A stretch of DNA of 64,000 nt from Xenopus tropicalis (GCF_000004195.4 NC_030679.2:31051712-31115711), one strand, 5' to 3'. Shown: positions 44,910 through 55,400, numbered from the stretch's first letter. Program-made: numbers and translations. Notes: generated from the letters alone by a model not told the origin.

Positions 44910-46443
44910 TGTAGGGACCTATAGGGTTAATATGCCCCTATGGCTATAAACCCTTCCATTTCCTTATTCCTTATTACTGGGCCAAGACCCATTTATCTAT
45001 TTTGCTATTAGCATGTTCTACATTATTTACCCATAATTAGACCACTCCCTTTCACACTCTAATATAGTGTTTAGCAAAGGGGTGGATCCTCCTCTTTGGC
45101 TGCATCTGTTGAACCAGGTAGAAGTTCCACTCAGCCTGGGATCAACAGGGCCCCAGTAAAGCCATCTTTCCCCAGAGGGATCCTATATCTCTGTAGAAGT
45201 CGGGGAGCAGGGGATGAGGATTAGTAAATGCAGGATAGATGTTGCTATAGCACTCTCTGGGAAAGTGAGATATTTAGATTGGTTAGAAAGAGAAGCTTCT
45301 TTACTCCAACCAGGAGAGATAGCTGGGAGTATTCTCCTTTACAGGCTCTGCTGCCTTAGTGAGGGGACTGCAGTACTGACAAGCAGGGCCACCATCAGGG
45401 GGGCACAGGAGGGACAGTTGTCCCGGGCCCGGACGATGGTTGCTTTAAAGGGGGCCCGGCCGTGATACAGTTTTTTAGCTCGGGCCCCCTTTAAAGAACT
45501 CCGGGCCCCATTGGTTCATTGGTGGCCAGCGGGAAATTTTATTTTTTGCGCCCCGTGCGTGCATCCGTACCGGAGTAAGTAGCTGGGGGTTGAGCTGGGG
45601 GAAGCGACAGGCGGACTGGGGGGGGGGTGCTGTGCAAATGCAGCAGGCAGCAGGGAGCCGGAGGATTCTGGTGGGAGCTGGGGGGAAGCCGGAGGTTGCT
45701 TGGGGGGTTTTGGGAGCTGGAGGATGCTGGGAAGGACTCTGGTGGGGGAGCTGGAGGTTTCTGAGTGGGAGCTGGAGGATGCTGGGAAGGACTCTAGGGG
45801 GAAGCTGGAGGTTTCTGGTGGGAGCTGGGGGGGAGCCGGAGGATACTTGGGGGGGTGGGAGATGGAGGATGCTGGAAAGGACTGTGGGGGGGAGCTGGAG
45901 GACCGGGGGAGGGGGGTAACTGGAGGATGCTGGGGGGCCCTGGCTACCAATGTTTTAGGGGGGCCCTGGCTACCAATGTTTTAGGAGGCCTTGGCTACCA
46001 ATGTCTGTGTGTCATTTGTACTGATGGGAGGGGCCATTGCGGGGCAGGGCGTGGGAGGAGGGGGGCCCAGAAAATTATGTTGTGAGGGGCCCCGTGATTT
46101 CTGATGGCGGCCCTGCTGACAAGGGTATCAGGCATAGTCTTCTCTCCTTGTCTGCTTAGTAACCCTAAAAAGAATTACTATCCAGACTACTCTCCATGGT
46201 GGTGCCTTGCTGTCTATCTGTCTTTACCCCGCCCACACTCGGGATAAAATGGTGGACGCTATTTGTTTCTACTTGTTCTTCATTGAACCTGCCAATGCAT
46301 TGCTATATCTGCATTTGTATAACCCTGTGGATCATTGTCTTGGACAATAAACAAGTTCAGTTCTGTTTGGCTGCAAGAACCTTCTGGCCTCCTTTCTTTC
46401 ATTTACTTTGCACACAGCCCAAGTGAGTTGTATTTGCACTACA
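44910..46443 (+). mobile_element. Candidate solo LTR, interrupted by a hAT element
   Basis: The stretch starts TGTAG and ends CTACA, the usual TG...CA layout. A TATA-like GGATAAAATGG (about 46240) is followed by AATAAA at 46346-46351 and about 90 bases of possible U5. Without the hAT element (732 bp plus one duplication) it is about 794 bp, a normal LTR size. I found no matching 5-bp host duplication and no internal retroviral genes, so this is tentative. Confidence 0.4.
45384..46115. mobile_element. hAT-type element carrying the GGAGCTGGAGGATGCTGGG minisatellite
   Basis: Left end CAGGGCCACCATCAG and right end CTGATGGCGGCCCTG, with an exact 8-bp duplication CTGACAAG (45376-45383 and 46116-46123). 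Inside are CCATTGGTTCATTGGTGG and GCGCCCCGTGCGTGC (shared with 40783), then tandem GGAGCTGGAGGATGCTGGGA units (about 45590-45935). The frames across it are artefacts. Confidence 0.85.
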
Positions 46444-46449
46444 TCCCCC

Positions 46450-46564
46450 TCGATCTTAGTAGGTTTTCTGTAGCAAACACATCAGTTGTACCAGTGCAGA
46501 GCAACAGTACATAATTTTAATTACTTTAAAATACCTTCATTTTTTGGTGTTACTGTTCCTTTAA
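46450..46564. mobile_element. Right half of a T2-like MITE
   Basis: Ends GGTGTTACTGTTCCTTTAAG, identical to the right end of the complete copy at 54995-55400; the left half is absent. Confidence 0.65.
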
Positions 46565-46753
46565 GAACTCAAAAGCTTTACCATTTATAAGAATATAATT
46601 TGCATGGGTATTCATGGATCTTGTGCATTTTATTACAAATAATTGGGCAAATCACCTCAATCTCCTCAGCTTTGTCAATTATTTTCAGATGTCGGTAAAA
46701 AGGATTAATTCTGCTCTGAGACATTTATCACAGCAAGACCTAAACCCTTAAAA

Positions 46754-47474
46754 CAGGGATCCCCAATCTTTTATACCCGTGAGCCACAGTCAAATGATAA
46801 AAGTGTTGGGGAGCAACACAAGCATTGAAAAATTTTCTGGGGGTGCAAATAAGAGCTATAATTGGCTATTTGGTAGCCCCTATGTGGACTGGCAGCCTAT
46901 AGAGGGCTTTGTTTGGCTTTAGGCTGATGCCACACACGTGTCGTTTTTACACTGCGTATTTTCTCAGCCTAAAAATGCCGCACAAGCCACACAGCCCCTG
47001 ACTATGGCGTTTTTCAGCCTAGTACTGGTGACGTAGCAAATCCCGTTTCCATGGTGCTAATAGTGCGAAATAGTAAAAAATGCTGCGTATTTCCGCTAGG
47101 TCTGGCAGCTGCCTTTGTGTATACATAGGAATAGGTTGCTGTGCAAATACTGGCGTATTTCGGTAAACGCTTGAAAAATCCGTGGTAAGGCGTTTTCTAG
47201 TGTATTTACGCATTGTGTGGTTTGCTTCAAGTCTTTTCAAGTTATTTCTATGGATGATGATATCGGGCGTTTTTCAGCCGCTGAGAGAATTAGAAAATAC
47301 GCGGTGTAAAAACGCCACGTGTGGCATCAGCCTTGTACTAGGTTTTTATGCAACCAAAGCTTGGCTCCTAACCAGGAATTCAAAAATAAGCACCTGCTTT
47401 GAGGCCACTGGGAGCAACACCCAAGGGGTTGGGGAGCAACATGTTGCCCCTGAGCCACTGGTTGGGGATCACTA
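46754..47474 (-). mobile_element. hAT-like MITE (GGGGATCCCTG family) interrupted by a palindromic MITE
   Basis: The flanking duplication CCTTAAAA is exact (46746-46753 and 47475-47482). The element is the reverse of copies at 50078 and 57589 (GAGCCACTGGTTGGGGATC at its right side). The text continues across the inner MITE (46922-47332). Confidence 0.8.
46922..47332. mobile_element. Palindromic MITE (GGCTGATGCCACAC family), nested
   Basis: GGCTGATGCCACACACGTG and CACGTGTGGCATCAGCC are inverted. Inner arms include GTTTTTACACTGCGTATTTT and its inverse. It is the same family as 36808-37135. Confidence 0.8.
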
Positions 47475-47684
47475 CCTTAAAAGATCCTAAAAAACTGAAA
47501 ATTAAAGACCAGTCCCTGGCCTTAAGTCATCTTACCCAGCAAATACAGTTTAAAAGGGTGTGGTTCCCAGTACCCAGCGCTTCTTGGTGGAAATCCTTTA
47601 AAACAAGTCTTCAGTGTGGTGAAACAGTGTAGTCGTGTGCTGCCTCCTCTAAGAACAACCCTCCCTTTTTAGACAGGCCTCGGA

Positions 47685-48655
47685 TGTGTGCACAATCACG
47701 TTGATGGAAGCGCATATAATTAAAAGAAAAACAAAAATATAATGTAGAAAGTATAAACAGTGTGTGAAGCAAACACCGAAAGTGCTTGTAAAAAACACAG
47801 TGTGTCACCAACCACTCAATATGTCCAATGTAAATGCTCACCAGATATAATTGGAATGAAGCATGTAGGAAAACCAAATCAATTATTGATTGCAGTGAGT
47901 TCTCAATCCTCAATGTACCGTATTTTTCGCGTATTCTGAACCAAATACTGTAGTAAAATATTTTATATCAACTGTATAAAGTTAATTGTCTCTGGGCTCG
48001 CACATAATGAGGCTTCCCCCAGGGCCCCCCCCAAGCATCCTTCAGCTTCCCCCAGGGCCCCCCCAAGTATCCTTCAGCTTCCCCCAGGGCCCCCCCAAGT
48101 ATCCTTCAGCTTCCCCAGGGCCCCCCCAAGTATCCTTCAGTTTCCCCCAGGGCCCCCCCCAAGTATCCTTCAGCTTCCCCCAGGGCCCCCAAGCACCTTC
48201 CATTTCCCCCCTCCGGCTCCCGTGATGTCTTCCTCTCTGTGCCGCGGCTCCCAGCTGCTTCTGTGCTTTTATAAGGTTGCGCCTTTTGCGTGTGACATTA
48301 GTATGCACGGGCGCAACCTTATAAAAGCGAGGATGTAGCAGAGAGCCGCGGCACATAGAGGAAGGCGCAGTTTGTCGTATAAGACGCACCAACTTTCCCC
48401 CCCCCAGTTTTGGGGAAGAAAAAGTGCGTCTTATACGGCGAAAAATACGGTATATATAATGGAGAGGAAAACGAAAATCGTTTAATAAATAAATCCCCTG
48501 CACAATGCAGGCTACTTACAGTGTACAGCGATATAAAAGCAACAGCAGAACAGCACGTTCGGTGTTTGGTTCACACACTGTTTATACGTTCTACACTAGA
48601 TTATTTTGTTTTTCTTTTAATTATATGCGCTTCCATCAACGTGATTGTGCACATA
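47685..48655. mobile_element. Fold-back element (outer) interrupted by a TA-flanked MITE
   Basis: The left arm (TGTGCACAATCACGTTGATG, 47685-47790) pairs with the right arm (CATCAACGTGATTGTGCACA, about 48555-48655) at roughly 90% over 100 bp. The loop holds the element at 47918-48450. Flanking TACCCAGCAAAT (about 47532) and ATACCCAGCAAAT (about 48654) are also similar. Confidence 0.7.
47918..48450. mobile_element. TA-flanked MITE carrying a GGATACTTGGGG minisatellite
   Basis: CCGTATTTTTCGC and GCGAAAAATACGG are inverted, with TA on each side (47916-47917 and 48451-48452). Inside are tandem 32-bp-like units around CCAAGTATCCTTCAGCTTCC (48003-48210). A palindrome CTTTTATAAGGTTGCGCC / GGGCGCAACCTTATAAAAG follows (about 48267-48330). 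Near the right end GTATAAGACGCAC pairs with GTGCGTCTTATAC. Confidence 0.75.
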
Positions 48656-49149
48656 CCCAGCAAATGACAGCATAAAAAGGCTTGTAGATCTTCTTCATAT
48701 GCACACATATGGGGTTCCCCTCCCTGGATCTAGGAAGTCACTGTGTATACCTGACCTAATCACTATACAAAGGGTATAGGTTGTCTCTTTATCCATGAAT
48801 GGAACCCCCAAGCCAGGCAATTAGGTTATGCTAAGCAGACCTGGACTGGGATTCAAAACAGGCCCTGGCATTTCAAGTACACAGAGGCCCAAACAGCCCC
48901 CCACCAACCCAATAAATATTGTCAGTATATGGCATCTTACAGCAGCCCCTCTGGCAAAAATTGCCTGATGCTAAAATACATTTGGGATACCGGTACTCAA
49001 TACTAAATATAAATGCTGTTAATACTAAATATAAATGCTGTTAATGCTGCTGCATCATTTTCACCATAAATAAACCACAGAATCACTGCCCAATTTATAT
49101 CACATTCTCAAATGTTTCAACAAAAATTCTGGCGTTAGGATAAAACCTT

Positions 49150-50480
49150 CAAAATCACTGACACGGGATATTAATCTTCTGCAATCACTAAAAATGACTC
49201 CAAATAAACTTCAACTGGGAATCCAATTATATTGAATACTTGCGAGTAAATATCACTGCCAACTTTGGAGACCTGAGTGATATTAGTTATCACTGGCTTA
49301 TTAATGAAATATGGGATTAATGTATTATTTATTGGGTTGGAAGATCTCTGCTCTCAGAACGTTGGTTCTACCATGACTCCTATATGTATTTCAAACCCTA
49401 GCAGCCTCTCTTCCGATTCTTTAAATCAATAAGAGCTAGACAAAAATTTGCCTGGGGTTGTATCTGACCAAGCGTTGCTATTCAACCCTAAGGAGACACC
49501 TCAGGGAATCCAATGTATATCAAATATTTTCATGCCGCTCTCCATCTCTGTTAACTAAATGACATCTTCCTGATGCTACACCAGCATGGAATACCCAATA
49601 AATCTGGATAGATAACTCAGGCCTTATATAAGGTCCCCAGTAGTATTACTTGCTATGAAAACTTGGGATGAGATAACCTGCCATCATGCTCTCAAATCAG
49701 CACAAACCCCAGCAGCCCCATTATTCTTAAATCCATGAGTCACAACAGGAATGTCTCCTCAGTTTCAGTGGTGGCCCTATAAAGGCATTACTGGGGGGCA
49801 GGGTACAGCATCTAACAAAAGGGTGATTCCCAGACTGGCCCACTTTTCAACAACAACCCCAAGTACCAGATATAGAATTATTTTGATACCATCAGATAAA
49901 ACATTTTATTAAGTCTCTTTATGGAGGATCTTCCACACCCTCTCACGCATTGAGACTTGCGGCTTAAAATATCCAGCTTCAAGGCAACTTATTAAGCCAA
50001 TGTACTTTAATATGGCCACTGTGTCTGTATATGTAATTAATTACATTAAAAACTGGACCAAAGTGCTTCATTTAGACCAGCGATCTCTAACCCATGGCTT
50101 GTGAGCAACATGTTGCACACCAACCCCTGATGTTTCTCCCAGTGGCCCTAAAGTAGGTGCCTATTTTTACATTTCTGGCTTGGAGGCAAGTTTTGGAGGC
50201 ATAAATACCATGTGTACTGCCAAGCAGAGCCTCCTATGAGATGCGAGTCCACATTGGTCAATCAACCAATCACAGCCCTTATTGGGCACCCACTAGGAAC
50301 TTTTCCCATGCTTGCAAATAAACTTTTTTTTATTTAAGTGTTGCTCATGGGTAAAAAATGGTTGGGCAGCCCTGATTTAGACCTAGGCACACACTGTTTA
50401 ACAGCCAATCCACAGTGTTTAAGAGGATGTCTTATATCAATTTGAAAAACTGTGTTACAATATATGTGATCCATGGACAC
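49150..50480 (+). mobile_element. Degraded L1/Tx1-like LINE ORF2, interrupted by a hAT MITE
   Basis: The plus-strand reading at about 49345-49420 gives ALRTLVLP*LLYVFQTLAASLP, a clear relic of the conserved ILPRLLYLFQTLPIxIP region just after the reverse transcriptase domain of L1/Tx1 elements. Stops and frameshifts are common before and after. The hAT MITE at 50078-50374 splits it. I see nothing in 48660-49100. Confidence 0.65.
50078..50374 (+). mobile_element. hAT-like MITE (GGGGATCCCTG family)
   Basis: Starts CAGCGATCTCTAACCC and ends GGTTGGGCAGCCCTG, with an exact 8-bp duplication ATTTAGAC (50070-50077 and 50375-50382). Confidence 0.85.
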
Positions 50481-50534
50481 TATGTACAGATTCCCCCAGG
50501 ACTTTTAACATTATAATTGAATATGTTTCTTACC

Positions 50535-50694
50535 CAGGGGTAAGCAGCGCCAGGGGGGGCAAACAGCTGCTCCTGGTAACTTCAACATCCAGAATTTGAA
50601 TTTCTAAATCAGAATTTGATTTTGAAGGGGCGAGGGGAGTTGGAGGCATCTACTTGGCTGCCTCTGGGCCACGCTGAGCCATGAAACGCCCCTG
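50535..50694. mobile_element. Small hAT-type MITE
   Basis: CAGGGGTAAG to AAACGCCCCTG, with flanking octamers TTCTTACC and TTCTTGCC (7 of 8). From 50703 to 51270 I see no gene; a G-run lies at about 51134-51147. Confidence 0.75.
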
Positions 50695-51276
50695 TTCTTG
50701 CCAACAAAAAGAAATCAAGAGCTGAAAAGGTAAATTCAGTGGAATTCATTAATGTGAAAGGAACCTGGGGGGAGCCACACATTGAAAACATTAGAAATGA
50801 TATCTAATATAAAATGAATGCCTTTGGTATACCAACATACCCAATATCTTCAAGATCCGATTGGCAGAATTCCTCTTGCAGGACTCCCTGCAGATAAATC
50901 TTTAATAAAAATCAGAAGATAGGCATCCCTATGAGATTGGAAAAAATCTCCAGAAAGGTTCTATTATAACTGTGAAATGGAACTTTCTCCCTGAGGCGTT
51001 TGTACTGGCAGATACATTTGAGAGCTCCAAGGAAGGGTTGGGTGCCTTTCTAGCAAGTGAGAAAATGCATTTTTAGAATCATGAAGGATTTGTTTCCCCC
51101 CACAGAAGTGAACTTAAGACGGCTATGGATGGTCGGGGGGGGGGGGGTTACCTTTCTCTGAATTAAAAGGGGAAGAAATGGAGACAGTTATACCCCCCAG
51201 ATTAAATACTGAACCAAGAGCAGTTTATATCATGTTAAGTGGCCTATTAAAGAATCTTACCAAACTGCAATATATA

Positions 51277-51489
51277 CAGTGGCTTGCAAAAGTATTCGGC
51301 CCCCTTGAACTTTTCCACATTTTGTCACATTACAGCCACAAACATGAATCAATTTTATTGGAATTCCACGTGAAAGACCAATACAAAGTGGTGTACACGT
51401 GAGAAGTGGAACGAAAATCATACATGATTCCAAACATTTTTTACAAATAAATAACTGCAAAATGGGGTGTGCGTAATTATTCAGCCCCC
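51277..51489 (+). repeat. Left terminal inverted repeat of the Tc1 element
   Basis: 213 bp, pairs with 52670-52882. It contains AAGTATTCGGCCCCC near its end and CATACATGATTCCAAACA further in. Confidence 0.93.
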
Positions 51490-51493
51490 TGAG

Positions 51494-52513
51494 TCAATAC
51501 TTTGTAGAACCACCTTTTGCTGCAATTACAGCTGCCAGGCTTTTAGGGTATGTCTCTACCAGCTTTGCACATCTACATACTGAAATCCTTGCCCATTCTT
51601 CTTTGCAAAACAGCTCCAGCTCAGTCAGATTAGATGGACAGCGTTTGTGAACAGCAGTTTTCAGATCTTGCAACAGATTCTCAATTGGATTTAGATCTGG
51701 ACTTTGACTGGGCCATTCTAACACATGGATATGTTTTGTTTTAAACCATTCCATTGTTGCCCTGGCTTTATGTTTAGGGTCGTTGTCCTGCTGGAAGGTG
51801 AACCTCCGCCCCAGTCTCAAGTCTTTTGCAGACTCCAAGAGGTTTTCTTCCAAGATTGCCCTGTATTTGGCTCCATCCATCTTCCCATCAACTCTGACCA
51901 GCTTCCCTGTCCCTGCTGAAGAGAAGCCCCCCCAGAGCATGATGCTGCCACCACCATATTTGACAGTGGGGATGGTGTGTTCAGAGTGATGTGCAGTGTT
52001 AGTTTTCCGCCACACATAGCGTTTTGCATTTTGGCCAAAAAGTTCCATTTTGGTCTCATCTGACCAGAGCACCTTCTTCCACATGTTTGCTGTGTCCCCC
52101 ACATGGCTTGTGGCAAACTGCAAACGGGACTTCTTATGGTTTTCTGTTAACAATGGCTTTCTTCTTGCCACTCTTCCATAAAGGCCAACTTTGTGCAGTG
52201 CACGACTAATAGTTGTGCTATGGACAGATTCCCCCACCTGAGCTGTAGATCTCTGCAGCTCCCCCAGAGTCACCATGGGCCTCTTGGCTGCATTTCTGAT
52301 CAGCTCTCTCCTTGTTCGGCCTGTGAGTTTAGGTGGACGGCCTTGTCTTGGTAGGTTTACAGTTGTGCCATACTCCTTCCATTTCTGAATGATCACTTGA
52401 ACAGTGCTCCGTGGGATGTTCAAGGCTTTGGAAATCTTTTTGTAGCCTAAGCCTGCTTTAAATTTCTCAATAACTTTATCCCTGACCTGTCTGGTGTGTT
52501 CTTTGGACTTCAT
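51494..52513 (-). CDS. Tc1-type DD34E transposase, complete 339 codons
   Basis: Cut-and-paste transposase that binds the inverted repeats and moves the element between TA sites. Residues 1-55 form a helix-turn-helix domain (ISKALNIPRSTVQVIIQKW), followed by a GRPP linker (58-61) and a second DNA-binding region. The catalytic triad is visible: D152 (WSDETK), D243 (QQDNDPKH) and E278 (SPDLNPIENL), with 34 residues between the last two. The Gly-rich block YGGGSIMLWGG (186-196) is present, and it ends GGSTKY like other fish and frog Tc1 transposases. The length of about 340 is normal. One oddity is Leu281 straight after ENL, where most relatives have Trp. No stop or frameshift is seen. The start at 52513 (MKSKEHTRQ) fits the family. 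Activity is not shown by the sequence. Confidence 0.95.
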   Translation of the reverse strand: MKSKEHTRQVRDKVIEKFKAGLGYKKISKALNIPRSTVQVIIQKWKEYGTTVNLPRQGRPPKLTGRTRRELIRNAAKRPMVTLGELQRSTAQVGESVHSTTISRALHKVGLYGRVARRKPLLTENHKKSRLQFATSHVGDTANMWKKVLWSDETKMELFGQNAKRYVWRKTNTAHHSEHTIPTVKYGGGSIMLWGGFSSAGTGKLVRVDGKMDGAKYRAILEENLLESAKDLRLGRRFTFQQDNDPKHKARATMEWFKTKHIHVLEWPSQSPDLNPIENLLQDLKTAVHKRCPSNLTELELFCKEEWARISVCRCAKLVETYPKSLAAVIAAKGGSTKY

Positions 52514-52669
52514 GGTGTTGTTGCTCCCAATATTCTCTTAGACAACCTCTGAGGCCGTCACAGAGCAACTGTATTTGTACTGACATTAGATTACACACAG
52601 GTGCACTCTATTTAGTCATTAGCACTCATCAGGCAATGTCTATGGGCAACTGACTGCACTCAGACCAAA

Positions 52670-52882
52670 GGGGGCTGAATAATTATGCACACCCCACTTT
52701 GCAGTTATTTATTTGTAAAAAATGTTTGGAATCATGTATGATTTTCGTTCCACTTCTCACGTGTACACCACTTTGTATTGGTCTTTCACGTGGAATTCCA
52801 ATAAAATTGATTCATGTTTGTGGCTGTAATGTGACAAAATGTGGAAAAGTTCAAAGGGGCCGAATACTTTTGCAAGCCACTG
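52670..52882 (-). repeat. Right terminal inverted repeat of the Tc1 element
   Basis: Inverse of 51277-51489 with about three differences. Confidence 0.93.
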
Positions 52883-53059
52883 TATAGAGTATTAGTAAAC
52901 ATTGTCCTTTTACATCCTTTCCCTTAAAGGGATCCACCATTTAGTGATGGGCTGTGTGCTCCCTCAGAGACCACCTGACAGGAAATAATGCAGCTCTAAC
53001 TGTAACAGGAAGCAGTGTGAGAGTAAAAGGCAGAACTCTGCCCATTAATTGGAATGTTT

Positions 53060-53318
53060 GAGAGCACAGTGAACATTCGAAAAACGAATCCTAATTAGCA
53101 TGTGCTAATTAGGTTATGGAAGGGTTAAATTGGCATTAGCACATGCTAATTAGGTTACGGAATGGTTACATTTTCAACTTCTGTGTTTACATGACAAAAA
53201 AGTCACGTGATTTTTAGGATTCGGATTTCGGATTTGGTTCAGCCAGGAGCATGGATTGGCCAAATGCGAATCCGGCCGAATCCCAAAGTGAATCCTGGAT
53301 TCAGTGCATCCCTAATGG
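53060..53318. mobile_element. Fold-back element of the 'gattcgg' type
   Basis: Contains CCTAATTAGCATGTGCTAATTAGG-like palindromes twice (about 53088 and 53134), and GATTCGGATTTCGG followed by GAATCCGGCCGAATCC. This composition is typical of a common Xenopus MITE. Ends are degraded. From 53320 to 54270 I see only unresolved sequence. Confidence 0.55.
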
Positions 53319-54277
53319 GCGGCCCCTAAAACTTAAAATGGCAATTTTCTATTCAGGATTATCCGTCGGCACATACTGCTAGGAACATATATTTTTAGAA
53401 AAAGGGATTTTTTAGCACTGTCTAATTTATTACATGTAATGAACCAGTAATATCTCGTGCAGCATGTTGGAGGCCAAATTAAATGAAAATAATGATGTCA
53501 TACAGTGAAGTCTATGGAGCCTCTGGATAGACTGGGAGCTATAATAACCCACTGGAGCATCACATCCAGCCTGGGGATGGCTTTGTTCAATATATTCCTA
53601 TTGAGACCTGCAATGTTCAGATATGTATTTTGATGCATTTACCATACAGATCGAAGGGTGAACAGATGTTATGTGTAATGACTCCAGATGCACATCTAGA
53701 GCTGCCATCAAGGGCAGGGGTTCTGTCAGGGGCCTGGACACACACACCTCCTAATCACAAATGGGGCTGACGGAACTTACCACTATGGCAAATCAGGGGT
53801 ACATATTGTATTTTTAATTGGGGCCCGATTTTATTTAGTGAGCAGGGCCCACCAGCCAGCGATCAGGCAGGTATTGAGCTAATAACCCTCCCCCTTGAGG
53901 GCTGGTTCTTATAAAATAAGTAGGACGGGACTCCATGATTTCACACTTTGCCTCCCAAACCCTTTTCCCATATTTAATCTAGCCCTTATCCAAATTGCAC
54001 AATTGTAAAAATGATGTTAAAGAACAGTATATCCCCCTCAAGGTGGGCATATCAGGGAAACCTCTGCTCCTTTGGCGACACCACCGTACAAGTGGATCTT
54101 TCAATGTAAGGCCAGCATAATATGAGGGATATAATAGGACAAACCTGCCCTACAAAACATGCTGCTGAAGTTTTAAGCTGCTCATGCATTGAAAGATCTG
54201 CTTGTTTGGAAAAATAAGGCCAAATAAACAGATGGAAATTGTTGGGTATTTAACCATTGGGGCAAGGACCGCATTAA

Positions 54278-54681
54278 AGGAGAAGGAAAGGCTAATAAAG
54301 AGTTAATCTCAAGCTGCAGGCATACCTTCAGTTGTCTCAATAGTGCCCTTAAGTCTCCCGTTCAGATGATCAGAAGCCAAACAGGAAGAAAAAACGCTGA
54401 GCTGTGTAAAGAAAGTTCCCATAATGCCGCGCTCCTGCAGAGAGACCCAGACCGGTGTACATGCTCAGTTAGTAAGACTATGAGGAAGCTTCCTGCTGAT
54501 TGGCTCAGATCCACATTCCTAAGGGGGGGAGGGAGTTCTTAGCATTCTTGAGGGAGGGGGGAGCAGGAGAGAGGAGAGAGTTGCGTGTCTCTGGCTCAGG
54601 AAAACAAAGACAACAAAAGCTTATGGCTGTATATACATAGACCTTTCTGATAAAGCTTAGTTTTTAACTTTCTTTCTCCTT
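54278..54681. mobile_element. T2-like MITE, decayed
   Basis: Left TTAA (54274-54277) then AGGAGAAGGAAAG; right CTTTCTTTCTCCTT followed by GAA in place of TTAA. Confidence 0.6.
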
Positions 54682-54689
54682 GAATGAGT

Positions 54690-54855
54690 TGATGCATTCC
54701 TGGTCCCAACAGGATTTTTAAACCTGCCCAATTGATATCTTGCTGATTTTTGCCCAGATATTGGTAGGGGGGCCCCATACAAGCGCAGAGAAGCTGCTGA
54801 CTCTGAAGGGGCTTCATCAACTGATTAAATCTGCCCTTGTATGGCCACATTAACA
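54690..54855. mobile_element. Truncated TGGCCATAC-family MITE
   Basis: Ends CTTGTATGGCCACATTAA and shares 'tttaaacctgccc' with the copy at 59258. The left end is missing. Confidence 0.5.
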
Positions 54856-54994
54856 GGGAATGGACCTTTTCTAAAAGAATCAAGTGTACTACCCCAATCA
54901 TAGCTCCATGTGCTTTTCTAATACTCCTTTTGTTAAACTTCTTTCAAGTCGCTTCTAAAAGTAAAGATTTGTTAAAAGTAAATTATCCTCTTAA

Positions 54995-55400
54995 AGGAAC
55001 AGTAACACCAAAAAATGAAAGAGCTTTCAAGTAATTAAAATATAATGTACTGTTGCCCTGCACTGGTGTGTTTGCTACAGTAACACTACTATAATTGATA
55101 TAATAAGCTGCTGTGTAGCCACGGGGGCAGCCATTCAAGCTGGAAAAAAGGAGAAAAGGCACAGGTTACATAGCAGATAACAGATAAGTTCTGTAGAATA
55201 CAATAGTGTTTTATCTGTTATCTGCTATGTGCCTGTGCCTTTTCTCCTTTGAATGGCTGCCCCCCATGGCTACACAGCAGCTTATTTATATAAATTATAG
55301 TAGACTTTCTGAAGTAAACACACAACTTTTACCAGTGCAGGGCAGCAGCATATTATTTAGTTACTTTTATACACTTTCATTTTTTGGTGTTACTGTTCCT
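54995..55400. mobile_element. T2-like palindromic MITE, complete
   Basis: TTAA|AGGAACAGTAACACC and GGTGTTACTGTTCCT|TTAA, with exact TTAA duplications (54991-54994 and 55401-55404). The arms pair over nearly their whole length around a centre near 55190. Confidence 0.85.

Larger units (their letters stand above)
51277..52882 (-). mobile_element. Nearly intact Tc1/mariner transposon, 1606 bp
   Basis: TA target sites flank the element (51275-51276 and 52883-52884). The terminal inverted repeats, 51277-51489 and 52670-52882, are about 213 bp long, start CAGTGGCTTGCAAAAGTATT, and differ at only about three positions by eye. Between them is an uninterrupted transposase gene on the minus strand. 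The low divergence of the ends points to a recent insertion. Confidence 0.95.

Noticed and set aside
45516..45950. 144-codon minus-strand frame and plus-strand partners
   Set aside because: Same minisatellite artefact inside the hAT element 45384-46115.
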